Shown: piece by piece, positions 12,801-24,800 of the stretch | Layout of the letters: each line of letters begins with the position of its first letter | Position numbering within the stretch: position 1 is the first letter of the stretch | DNA from: Rugalucina vietnamica | Taxonomy: Eukaryota > Mollusca > Bivalvia > Lucinida > Lucinidae | Reading direction: 5' to 3' | Length of the DNA: 64,000 nucleotides | Assembly: GCA_964017185.1 (NCBI GenBank) | Contig: OZ024870.1 | Location: forward strand, 21,723,621-21,787,620 | Notes under the pieces: model-generated | Told to the model about the DNA's origin: nothing | The model's database searches: none | The model's input: the letters and a program-made list of their open reading frames with translations, nothing else | Made by a program: the position numbers and the translations under genes

Positions 12801-15800
12801 GTTTCAGAGAAGAAGATTTTTTTAGTTTTTTCCCATAGTAAGTCTATGGAGACTATCGACCCCCAGGGGCGTGGCCAAATTTGACCCCAGGGGCATGAAT
12901 GGCACAATTTATGTAGAGTACCATTAGCCATTGCTACATACCAAATATCAAAGCTGTGGGCCTAGTGGTTTCAGAGAAGAAGATTTTTTTAGTTTTTCCC
13001 ATTGTAAGTCTATGGGACCTATCTGTTGCCATGGAAACCACAATTTTGATACAATCTGCTCCAAAACCTAATGCCATCAATCCTCCAACCCAATTATGGT
13101 TCACATTAAATTTGATCAAGATCGGCATACTAGCTTCAGAAATATTCTTCTTTGAAATTGTGGACGGACGACGACGACGACGGACGACGACAGACGACGA
13201 CGACGACGACGGACGACAGATGCCTGCCTATCCTATAAGCTCACCTGTGAGCCTTCGGCTCAGGTGAGCTAATAACGAAGCTGTGGGCCTAGTGGTTTCA
13301 GAGAAGAAGATTTTTTTAGTTTTTCCTATTGTACGTCTATGGAGACTATCGACCCCCGGGGCGTGGCCAATTTTGACCCCGGGGACATGGCTGTCACAAT
13401 TTATGTAGAGGACCATTAGCCATTGCCACATACAAAATATCAAAGCTGTGGGCCCTGTGGTTTCAGAGAAGAAGATTTTTTAATTTTTTTCCCATAGTAA
13501 GTCTATGGAGACTATCAACCCCTGGGGCGTGGCCAAATTTGACCCCAGGGGCATGAATGGCATAATTTATGTAGAGGATCATTAGCCATTGCTACATACC
13601 AAATATCAAAGCTGTGGGCCTAGTGGTTTCAGAGAAGAAGATTTTTTTAGTTTTTCCAATTGTAAGTCTATGGAAACTATCCACCCCCGGGGCGTGACCA
13701 AATTTGACCCCAGGGGCATGGCTGGCACAATTTATGTAGAGGACCATTAGCCATTGCCACATACCAAATATCAAAGCTGTGGGCCCTGTGGTTTCAGAGA
13801 AGAAGATTTTTTAAATTTTTTTCTCATAGTAAGTCTATGGAGACTATCGACCCCCCGGGGCGTGGCCAAATTTTACCCCAGGGGCATGAATGGCACAATT
13901 TATGTAGAGGACCATTAGCCATTGCTACATACCAAATATCAAAGCTGTGGGCCTAGTGGTTTCAGAGAAGAAGATTTTTTTAGTTTTTCCCATTTAAGTC
14001 TATGGGACCTATCTGTTGCCATGGAAACCACAATTTTGATACAATCTGCTCCAAAACCTAATGCCATCAATCCCCCAACCCAATTATGGTTCACATTAAA
14101 TTTGATCAAGATCAGCCTACTAGCTTCAGAAATATTCTTCTTTGAAATTGTGGACGGACGACGACGACGGACGACGGACGACGACGACGACGGACGCCGG
14201 ATGCCTGCCTATCCTATAAGCTCACCTGTGAGCCTTCGGCTCAGGTGAGCTAACTAGAGGACCATTGGTCCTGTAGCTCACCTGAGAGATTATCACATTG
14301 TAAGCTCATGAGATTTAAACTAATTGAGAATCGACCAATGAAAGTCTATGCATGGACACTATTGATCCCCGGGGCATGGCCAAATTTGACCCAGGGGCAT
14401 GACTGGCACAATTTATAATGGGGACTACCAAACATTGCTACATACAAAATATAGAAGCTCTGGGCCTTTTGGTTTCAGAGAAGATTTTTGTTAGTTTTTC
14501 CCATTGTAAGTCTATGGAGACTATCTACCCCCGGGGCGTGGCCAAATTTGACTCCAGGGGCATGGCTGGCACAATTTATGTAGAGGACTATTAGCCATTG
14601 CCACATACAAAATATCAAAGCTGTGTGCCCTGTGGTTTCAGAGATGAAGATTTTTGGATTTTTTTCCCATAGCAAGTCTATTGAGACTATCAACCTCCGG
14701 GGCCTGGCCAAATTTGACCCCAGGGGCATGAATGGAACAATTTATGTAGAGGACCATTAGCCATTGCTACATACCAAATATCAAAGCTGTGGGCCTAGTG
14801 GTTTCAGAGAAGAAGATTTTTTAATTTTTTTCCCATAGTAAGTCTATGGAGACTATCAAACCCCGGGGCGTGGCCAAATTTGACCCCAGGGGCATGAATG
14901 GCACAATTTGTGTAGAGGACCATTAGCAATTGCTACATACCAAATATCAAAGCTGTGGGCCTAGTGGTTTCAGAGAAGAAGATTTTTTTAGTTTTTCCTA
15001 TTGTAGGTCTATGGAGACTATCAACCCCCGGGGCGTGGCCAAATTTGACCCCGGGAACATGATTGGCACAATTTATGTAGAGGACCATTAGCCATTGCCA
15101 CATACAAAATATCAAAGCTGTGGGCCCTGTGGTTTCAGAGAAGAAGATTTTTTAATTTTTTTCCCATAGCAAGTCTATGGAGACTATCAACCCCCGGGGC
15201 GTGGCCAAATTTGACCCCAGGGTCATGAATGGCACAATTTATGTAGAGGACCATTAGCCATTGCTACATACCAAATATCAAAGCTGTTGGCCTAGTGGTT
15301 TCAGAGAAGAAGATTTTTTTAGTTTTTTTCCTATTGTAGGTCTATGGAGACTATCGACCCCCAGGGCGTGGCCAAATTTGACCCCAGGGGCATGATTGGC
15401 ACAATTTATGTAGAGGACCATTAGCCATTGCCACCTACAAAATATCAAAGCTGTGGGCCCTGTGGTTTCAGAGAAGAAGATTTTTTAATTTTTTTCCCAT
15501 AGTAAGTCTATGGAGACTATCAACCCCCGGGGCGTGGCCAAATTTGACCCCAGGGGCATGAATGGCACAATTTATGTAGAGGACCATTAGCCATTGCTAC
15601 ATACCAAATATCAAAGCTGTTGGCCTAGTGGTTTCAGAGAAGAAGATTTTTTTAGTTTTTCCAATTGTAAGTCTATGGAGACTATCGACCCCCGGGGCGT
15701 GGCCAAATTTGACCCCAGGGGCATGGCTGGCACAATTTATGTAAAGGACCATTAGCCATTGCCACATACCAAATATCAAAGCTGTTGGCCTTGTGGTTTC

Positions 15801-18800
15801 AGAGAAGAAGATTTTTTAATTTTTTTCCCATAGTAAGTCTATGGAGACTATCGACCCCCAGGGCGTGGCCAAATTTGACCCCAGGGGCATGAATGGCACA
15901 ATTTATGTAGAGGACCATTAGCCATTGCTACATACCAAATATCAAAGCTGTGGGCCTAGTGGTTTCAGAGAAGAAGATTTTTTTAGTTTTTCCCATTGTA
16001 AGTCTATGGGACCTATCTGTTGCCATGGAAACCACAATTTTGATACAATCTGCTCCAAAACCTAATGCCATCAATCCCCCAACCCAATTATGGTTCACAT
16101 TAAATTTGATCAAGATCGGCCTACTAGCTTCAGAAATATTCTTCTTTGAAATTGTGGACGGACGACGACGGACGACGGACGACGACGGATGCCTGCCTAT
16201 CCTATAAGCTCACCTGTGAGCCTTCGGCTCAGGTGAGCTAATAAAATGGAAATTAATTTGGCAGACAGGGTTTTCTTGCAACCAGTTTATTATGTCAACA
16301 ATTAAATGTCCTAGTCAACTTTTTTTATTCAAGTTAGTATAGACACTGTTCTGGAGTATGTGATAATTGGGCGAAGGACATCCAAAGTATTTGAATATTG
16401 CCATATACTAAGTGGTAAAAGGAGCTATCTTCTCCATTTTTGAATGGACGCCTTTTACAAACTAAAGGGGCAAGGCAAATTATGGTAGTTACCTGTAGCT
16501 AATGGCTCTGCTGTTGACATCTGAACTTCTCGCAAATTTGGATTATCATCACAGATATCTTTTTTTGTTCCACATAGGTAAATCTTACAGTTCTACAAAA
16601 AAATCAAGCAGTCAGGTACATGTATACATTATGAAAACAGGCCTATGTTATATACAGATTAAGAATTGAAATTTTTCAGTAGAAAAGTTTTGATAGTTTT
16701 CTTATTTTTGCTCAAAACGTTATGCGTACTCACAATCTACGTTTTGGTACAAAAATAAGAAAAATAGGTATACCCCTGTATATTACACAGACAACTGTAC
16801 TAGAGGACCAATGGTCCTGTAAACACTCACCTGAGATCTGGGATATATACTACTAAACTTGTTTGTCTATTACTGACCTTGTTGTGAAATAAGGGTCATA
16901 ATTTATGTATACATTGTAGTACTGTGGTCAAGGATGCTGCATGCCAAGTTTTGTTGAAATTGGTCCACCGGTTCCACTGAAGAAGACTTTTGAAGTTTTT
17001 TTTACCATATATCGACATAGCAGCCATCTTTGTCATGTGACCTGGATTACTTATGTATTCATTGGTTCCCCCATCCTACAGATGCTTCATATCAAATTTG
17101 GCTTTGGCTGGCCAAGCGGTTTCAGAGAAGAAGATCTTTGAATAATATGGTGATATACATGTACATGTATACTGCCCCGGGGTGGGGTCAGACCAGCCCC
17201 TTGGGTCCAATTTTTTTAAAATCATAAATCTTCAGTCCATTTGCCCATTTCCTTCAAGTTTTTTCTCTTCAAATGACATTTTGACAATTTTCCCCATTCA
17301 AATGCTAGGGCCACCTATGTTGACCTTGCTGTTAAAAAGGTCAAGGTCATCACAGTGACATGATTTATATAAACTTTGAAGAGCTCCTCTCCCTGATGCT
17401 TCATGCCAAGTTTCAAAATCATATGCCTTCTGGTTCTGGAGAAGAAGATTTTTTAATTTTTTTTTTGCTATTTATAGCCATGGTGGCCATCTTGGTCATG
17501 TGACCTGGACCATCTATATAAACTTTCGTTCCCCTTTCCAAAGGATGCTCCACATGAAGTTTGGCTTTGATTGGCCAGGCGGTTTCATGCAAATGTCAAA
17601 TGGGTCTGCATCATGTAGGCATGATATCATATTGTTCCATCAAAAACTGTGGTAGGAGTTGATTGGCCCGTGAATGCCCTTACCTGTAGAAAAACTAAGA
17701 AAAATTGTCTTAATTCCAATAGCTGTCATTTTGTCCAAACATTATTTTTTTTTTTGCAATAATATTTCTTCATGCAAATGTCCAATGGGTCTACATCATG
17801 TAGGCATAATTATATATAAAAGTTCGAACAAAAGCTATGGCAGTAGTTGATCGGCCCGTAAATGCACTTTCTTCACTGTATACAAAAGCCATATAGAACT
17901 GCCAGAGGACCAATGGTCCTGTAAACTCTCACCTGAGACTTGAGATATATACATGTACCAATAAACTTGTTAGACTAGAATAGTACAATGCATGTATATA
18001 ACCCTAGGGCAGGGTCAGAATAACTCCTGGAGTCAATGTCTTTTTCAAATCATAAAAATTCAGTCCATTTGCCAATTAACTGCAAGTTTTGTCCTTCAAA
18101 TGACATTTTAACAATTTTCTCCATTCAAATGCATGGGCGATCTAAGTTGACCTTACCATGAAATAGGTCGAGGTCATCCCAGTGTCATGATTTATACAAA
18201 TTTTGTAGACCTCCGTTCCTTAATGCTTCATGCCAAGTTTCAAAATCATAGGCCTCCTGGTTCTGAAGAAGAAGATTTTAAAAAAATTTTGCTATTTATA
18301 GCCATGGCGGCCATCTTGGTCATGTGACCTTGACCACTTATATAAACTTTCATTTCCTCTTCCTAAGGATGCTCCACATAAAGTTTGGCTTTGATTGGCT
18401 AAGCAGTTTCTGAGAAAAAGCTGTTTGAATATTATGGTCATATACATGTATATAGCTCCGGGGCAGGGGCAGACAACCCTTGGGCCTAAAATAATTTCAT
18501 AAGCATAAATCTTCTGTCCATTTGCTCATTCCTAGCAAGTTTTCTGCCATTACATGACATTTTCCTATTTTTTCCCATTCAAATGCATGGGCGACCTCCG
18601 TTGACCTTGCCGTAAAATAGGTCAAGGTCATCCAAGGGTGATGATTTATATAAACTTTGTAGAGCTCCATTCCCAGATGCTTCATACCAAGTTTCAAAAT
18701 CATAGGCCTTCTGGTTCTGAAGAAGAAGATTTTTAAACATTTTTGCTATTGACCTTGACCATTTATATAAACTATCATTCCCTCTTCCTAAGGATGCTCC

Positions 18801-21800
18801 ACAAAAAGTTTGGCTTTGATTGGCCTAGCAGTTTCAGAGAAGAAGATGTTTCAATATTATGGTCATATACATGTATATAGCCCCGGGGCAGGGGCAGACA
18901 ACCCCCTGGGCCCAAAATATTTTCTTAAACATAAATCTTCTGTCCATTTGCTCATTTCTAGCAAGTTTTCTGCCATTTAATTACATTTTCCTATTTTTTT
19001 CCCATTCCAATGCATGGGAGACCTAAGTTGACCTTGCCGTAAAATAGGTCAAGGTCATCTCAGGGTCATGATTTATATAAACTTTGTAGAGCTCCATTCC
19101 CAGATGCTTCACACCAAGTTTCAAAATCATAGGCCTTCTGGTTCTGAAGAAGAAGATTTGTAAACGTTTTGCTATTTATAGCCATGGCGGCCATCTTGGT
19201 CATGTGACCTTGACCATTTATATAAACTTTCATTCCCCCTTTGCAAGGATGCTCCACATGAAGTTTGCCTTTGATTGGCCTAGCGGTTTCAGAGAAGATG
19301 TTTGAATATTATGGACATATACTTGTATATAGCCCCGGGGCAGGGGCACACAACCCCCCAGGGGCTAAAATTTTCCATTAACATCAATCTTCTGTCCATT
19401 TGCCTATTCCCAGTAAGTTTTACCCATTAAATAGCATTTTACCTTTTTTTCCCATTCAAATGCATTGGCGACCTAAGTTGACCTTGTCGTAAAATAGGTC
19501 AAGGTCATCCTAGGGTCATGATTTATATAAACTATGCTGGGCCCGCGTCCCCAATGCTGCATACCAAGTTTCGTGGAAATCTGGCCACTGGTTCTGGAGA
19601 AGAAGATTTTTAAAGGTTTTTGCTATTTATAGCCATGGCGGCCATCTTGGTCATGTGACCTGGACCATTTATATAAACTTTGATTCCCCCTTCCTAAGGA
19701 TGCTCCACATGAAGTTTGGCTTTGATTGGCCAAGCGGTTTCAGAGGAGAAGATCTTTGAAATTGTGAACGACGACGGACGACGGAGCATAGGTATACTAT
19801 AAGCTCACCTGTGAGCCTTCGGCTCAGGTGAGCTAATAAAGAGGAATAACTCTAAAATGATTGGACCGTAAACCTTAACTTTTACTTATGATGGCTATAA
19901 GTTTTTGTCTCCTCAATAACAAGATGCCTGCAAAATTTCTTAAAATTCCATCACTGTGTCTTCAAGTTATTAAAGAAACAAAACGTTACAGACGATATCT
20001 CTGGTACCTGTTCTGTAGATTTGAGTTCCCCCGCCCAGAACCTGACCCTATCAAAGCTGGTCCTGTCGGTGAGATCATAACACAGTATACATGCTGCTGC
20101 TCCTCTGTAGTACATCCTTGTCATCGACTCATACCTCTCATGACCAGCTGTATCCTTGAGATATATTCAGTGGTATTAGAAAATTCTAACATTTCATTTT
20201 TTCAGTCAGAAGTCATAAATTTACTTTTTAACTTTTTTTTTTTACATGTTTTATGATAATAATAACTAAAGTCTGTAAGCTTAAAGAAATAACTCTAAAT
20301 TAAGATGAATTTTATACAAAAGCAGATGAAAAAAAAATCAATTAACAAATCTTGGCAGTTTCCATCTGTAATAATTGTTATTTAATTGACAAAATTTTGA
20401 TTGGATCTTTGTTAAAAAGTGTTTGTTACAGTAAGTTGCAGTTTCATGTTCCACTATATACTTTATTGCTGAAAATGATTGAAATGTATAGAATAGGAAA
20501 AATAATATGCATATTTATGAAGTTATATTCATTAGATAATACAGGCACCAAGTGGCAGTCAGTGGTATCAATAAATACAAAATAAAGGTTCTGCTCATAT
20601 TTGGCCGTGAACTAAAAAGATGATTGATCTTAGTCATAGTACATGAACTGCATAAGTTGGGAAAATTTAGTTATAAATACCCATATTCCAAGAGTTATAG
20701 GTTTGCCATTGATGATTTCCTTCTTTGATCCAAATGCAGCACCAATAGTCTGAAAGTATGTCAGAACATATATACATAAAACATTTAAAAAGAAAAGTAT
20801 CATGCCAATATACGTAGGTTGTTCGGAAAGTTCGTGTAATTGTGTTATATCTCTCATAATTTTCATTCATTGTACTGGAAAGTTAATGTGCATGAACTTC
20901 CTCTTATTCTGAATTGTTGAGAGAAAAAAGAAAGAAAAGTGAGCATGGAAACCAATAATACAGGTTGTCATGGCAACGTCATCATCGGTACCCGGAGCAG
21001 TCCGAAAAATATTACTTTTTTAAACGAAGTCTAAAAGAAATAAACATAACTTGGATAACCTGGATATGTACTCATTGCGGTATACCAAATATATCATCAT
21101 ACCACTGTATTGACCTAGATGAACTGAAATCAGAAAATATTTACCAACCCCTTAGCGGTGACAACACCACCTCCGCGTCGTGTGAACTGGATCAGTCGTT
21201 CGGAATCTCTACCCCACAATTATTTTCAACCCCCAAACAGCAATGTAAAAGACAGCACGATAATGTTACAAATGTGTCATCCATCTCGGATGTAAACTCC
21301 ACACACTCAGGAAGTGTAAGCTCAGAACCCACTTCATCATTTCTTGGTTTCTCCACAGTGGACACTAGCAATACCCCAAGTGCATCAGTATCAGAACAGT
21401 CAACACAAACTCAGTATTCAAATAATCTTGACATACTAATCATAAACTTTCAGAGTATTAGAAATAAGAAAACAGAGTTGTATAATATCATATCAAGCCG
21501 GGCACCGGATGTGATCATTGGAACTGAGACACACTTGGATAGTAGTGATTATGATGCTGAAATTCTTCCGGCAAATATACCTTCCGAACATCTATATCAA
21601 ATATTCCGGAAAGATAGGGGCGAAACAATCAATAAAAGTGGGGGAGGCGTAATTGTAATGGTCAAACCTGGTCTTCCAGCGGAAGAATGTTTAGACTTAG
21701 ACTCAAATTGTGAAGTAAAATGGGTTAAGATTAATGTTTCAAATCATGAACAAATTCTGGTAGGGAGTTATTACAGAGAACCCAGAGCAAAAATCGAAAA

Positions 21801-24800
21801 TCTTAAAGAACTCGAATTGTCCATTAATAAAATACAAAATCATAACTGTAAGGAATACAGTAAGATGAAGATATTCCTTGGGGGAGATTTTAACCTCGGA
21901 GACATTGAATGGAATGAGGGTTGCACCCAATCGGGGGCGAGAGACAAAGCCCACTGTGATAAACTGCTAGAAATAATATGTGACTATAATTTGGAGCAAG
22001 TTAATGATACACCAACTCGCGAGGGTAGAATTTTGGACTTGTTAATCACGAGCCACCCAAGCCTAGTTCAACGACACTCCGTAGGCCCACCAATTGGCCT
22101 TAGCGATCATGATATTCTTACCGTCACAACCTTTATAAAACCGGTCATTAACAAAAAACCAACTCGGACAGTTTACAATTATAGAAAAGCTAATTGGGAC
22201 CAAATTAGAGAAGATATGGCCCACTTTAGAGACCAGTACTTGTGTGAATACTCATTAAACTCAGTTGAGGGTAATTGGATTAAATTTAAAAAAGCCTTGT
22301 TTGAATCAATGGATAAACATATACCAAAGAAAACTATAAAAGGGAAAGCTGATGTCCCGTGGATGACTAAGAAATTGAAACGCCAGATAAAGAAAAAGAA
22401 ACGCTTGTACAAGAAAACCAAAAAGTGTAATGACAGTAAAAGTACTAAAGCATTTCATGACTTTCGTAAAGAAGTTCGAAATTTAATGCATACTGAATAC
22501 TATAAATATATTAACAATTTGTTGGAGCCCGAAAGTGACAAAACCTCACAGTCGTTTTGGAAATATATAAAATCAAGGAAACAAGACAGTGTCAGCATAG
22601 GTACTTTGAAGGATAATGGTCGAATTGCAGAGAGTGCCAAGGATAAGGCTGAAATGTTTAACCAGACATTCTGTTCAGTATTCACAAGGGAGGACTTGGA
22701 TAATATCCCAGACAAAGGCCCGTCACCCTACCAACCTATGTCTCATATACATATAACCTTGAACGGTGTTATCAAATGTGTGAAAAGACTTAACCCAAAG
22801 AAAGCTTGCGGACCGGACAAAATGCCAATATTAGTATTACAGGAAACAGCAATCGAAATAGCCCCAGTGCTTCAAAGCTTATTTCAACAATCCCTCAATG
22901 AAAGTAAAATTCCATCAGATTGGAAAAAGGCCAATATAGTACCGATATTTAAAAAAGGCGACCGGACAAAACCTTCTAATTATCGCCCCGTCAGCCTCAC
23001 GGCAGTGGTATCCAAAATGCTTGAGCATATCGTAGTTGCCCAAATCATGGACCATTTAGACAGTCAAAATATCTTACATGAAAACCAACACGGGTTCAGA
23101 GCCCGCCGATCTTGTGAAAGTCAACTTCTTCTCACTACTGATGACATCGCGAGGAGTTAAAATCAAAGCTATGTAAAAAGTTGTTTAAATTTTCGATTCT
23201 GTATTTTATATGTCTGTATATATTTGTTTGTATGTGTTGTTTTGATAGAGGACCTCAGGGAAGATTGGACTAGTCCAACTGAGCTTCCTCTTTAAATAAA
23301 GTCATTAAAGCTATCAAGTGGATATGGGTATCCTCGACTTTGCGAAAGCCTTTGATAAGGTTTCGCATACGAGGCTTTCAAGAAAGATGGAATACTACGG
23401 TATCCAGGGCTCTACACTCAACTGGGTTACAGACTTCTTACGCGGTCGGAATCAACAGGTTGTTATCGATGGCGAAACTTCGGATCCAGCAGCGGTTACG
23501 TCAGGAGTCCCCCAGGGAACGGTATTGGGACCAACGTTGTTCCTGATATACATTAATGACATCCCTGAAAACATAAACTCTAACATTCGCCTTTTCGCGG
23601 ATGATTGTGTTGTGTACCGCCAAATTGACTCTCCCCAAGACCATGTTATACTACAGGACGATTTAAACAAACTTGTCGATTGGAGTAACACTTGGCAAAT
23701 GAAATTTAACGTCGATAAATGTGTGGTCATGAACTTTGGAACTAGTAGAACTAAGACAAAATACGAGTATAAGATGAACAACCAAACTCTAGAAACTGTG
23801 AAACATAACCCTTACTTGGGAGTCGAATTAACTGATAACCTGAAATATAACGATCATATAGATACCATTACTTCTAAAGCCTCAAGAGTCCTTGGATTTG
23901 TGAAACGTAATCTCAAACATTGTCCTAGAACTGTCAAAGAAAGAGCATATCAAACACTGGTTAGACCCAAACTCGAATATAGTTCACCGATATGGAATCC
24001 TCAACACAAAGATCCCATCAAGAAAATTGAACAAGTACAGCGGAATGCAGCTCGTTTTGTGTTAAATAAACCTTATAATCGTCAAAACCCAACAAGTGTT
24101 ACTACCATGTTGCAGCAACTGAATTGGCCAACATTGGAGGACCGTCGTAAAGCTTCAGACTTAATTCTCATGTACAAGGTTGTTAACAGCCTTGTAGCTG
24201 TGCCTGTGAACTATCTACCACCCAGATCGCCACGGTATGCTGACTGTATCAGATTCATCGCATACCACTGCAGAGTGAATGTATATCAACATTCGTTCTT
24301 CCCACGGATCGTGATCCCCTGGAACCGACTACCAGACACTACTATCAACCTACAGAGCTTGGATGGCTTCAAACTCGCTGTCCAGCCCGTACACAGGATG
24401 TAAGGTACTCAGGAACTGTACAGTGTATATACATGTTTGTTTTTACGTAACACTATAAATACACGTTTTAAACTTTCAATGCGACTGGCGTCGTGCAAGC
24501 GAAAATCTAACAACCTTGTCGAGATGTCTGCCCAGCGGATTTTGACAAGAAATATCATTGAAGTTGAAGTTGAAGAACTTTTGACTGTTTGCTCATTGTC
24601 AGACAAGCATGGCAGCATGGGATCGTCTTGTAATAGTTCAACAACATGACATTGTTTCCTGAAAATTTAAAGTCAATTTGATGTTCCACAAAAAAGTTAT
24701 GGTCCTTTATTTCGAGGGTTGTATGGGAAAACCATGACGTCAAACTGTGTTGTTGAGTTGCAAAAGATTATAAACTTCTGTATTTTCTTCATGAAACAGC

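Larger units (their letters stand above)
10990..16015 (+). repeat. 166-bp tandem array with alternating monomer types
   Basis: The landmark TCTATGGAGACTATC recurs near 11013, 11540, 11706, 11872, 12179, 12345, 12512, 12677, 12844 and onward, at a spacing of 165-167 bp (with one 141-bp deletion copy). Two types alternate: GGGCCTAGTGGTTTCAG with TTTAGTTTTTCC, and GGGCCCTGTGGTTTCAG with TTAATTTTTTTCCCATAG. The repeat unit is therefore a 332-bp dimer over much of the array. Confidence 0.85.
20940..24450 (+). mobile_element. LINE (Jockey/CR1-like) with AP endonuclease and reverse transcriptase
   Basis: Nearly full coding content is present: a cysteine motif ([13 protein letters not shown]), an AP-type endonuclease and a reverse transcriptase with a C-terminal region. 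It is inactivated by an in-frame TAA at 23158-23160 and a 142-bp insertion just after it. The exact 5' and 3' ends are not resolved. It runs opposite to Rab24, in its first intron. Confidence 0.85.

Noticed and set aside
10938..15779. Long minus-strand open frames with repeated peptides (LALMV-like, KIFFSETT) across the array
   Set aside because: They follow the 166-bp monomers and break wherever a monomer has an indel; no start, splice site or domain supports translation.
10990..16015. CRISPR-like repeat array
   Set aside because: Units are 166-bp full monomers without unique spacers, and the window is clearly animal DNA.
24409..24650. A small host gene next to the LINE (open on both strands)
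   Set aside because: No domain, start context or splice site could be recognised; it is probably LINE 3' sequence.
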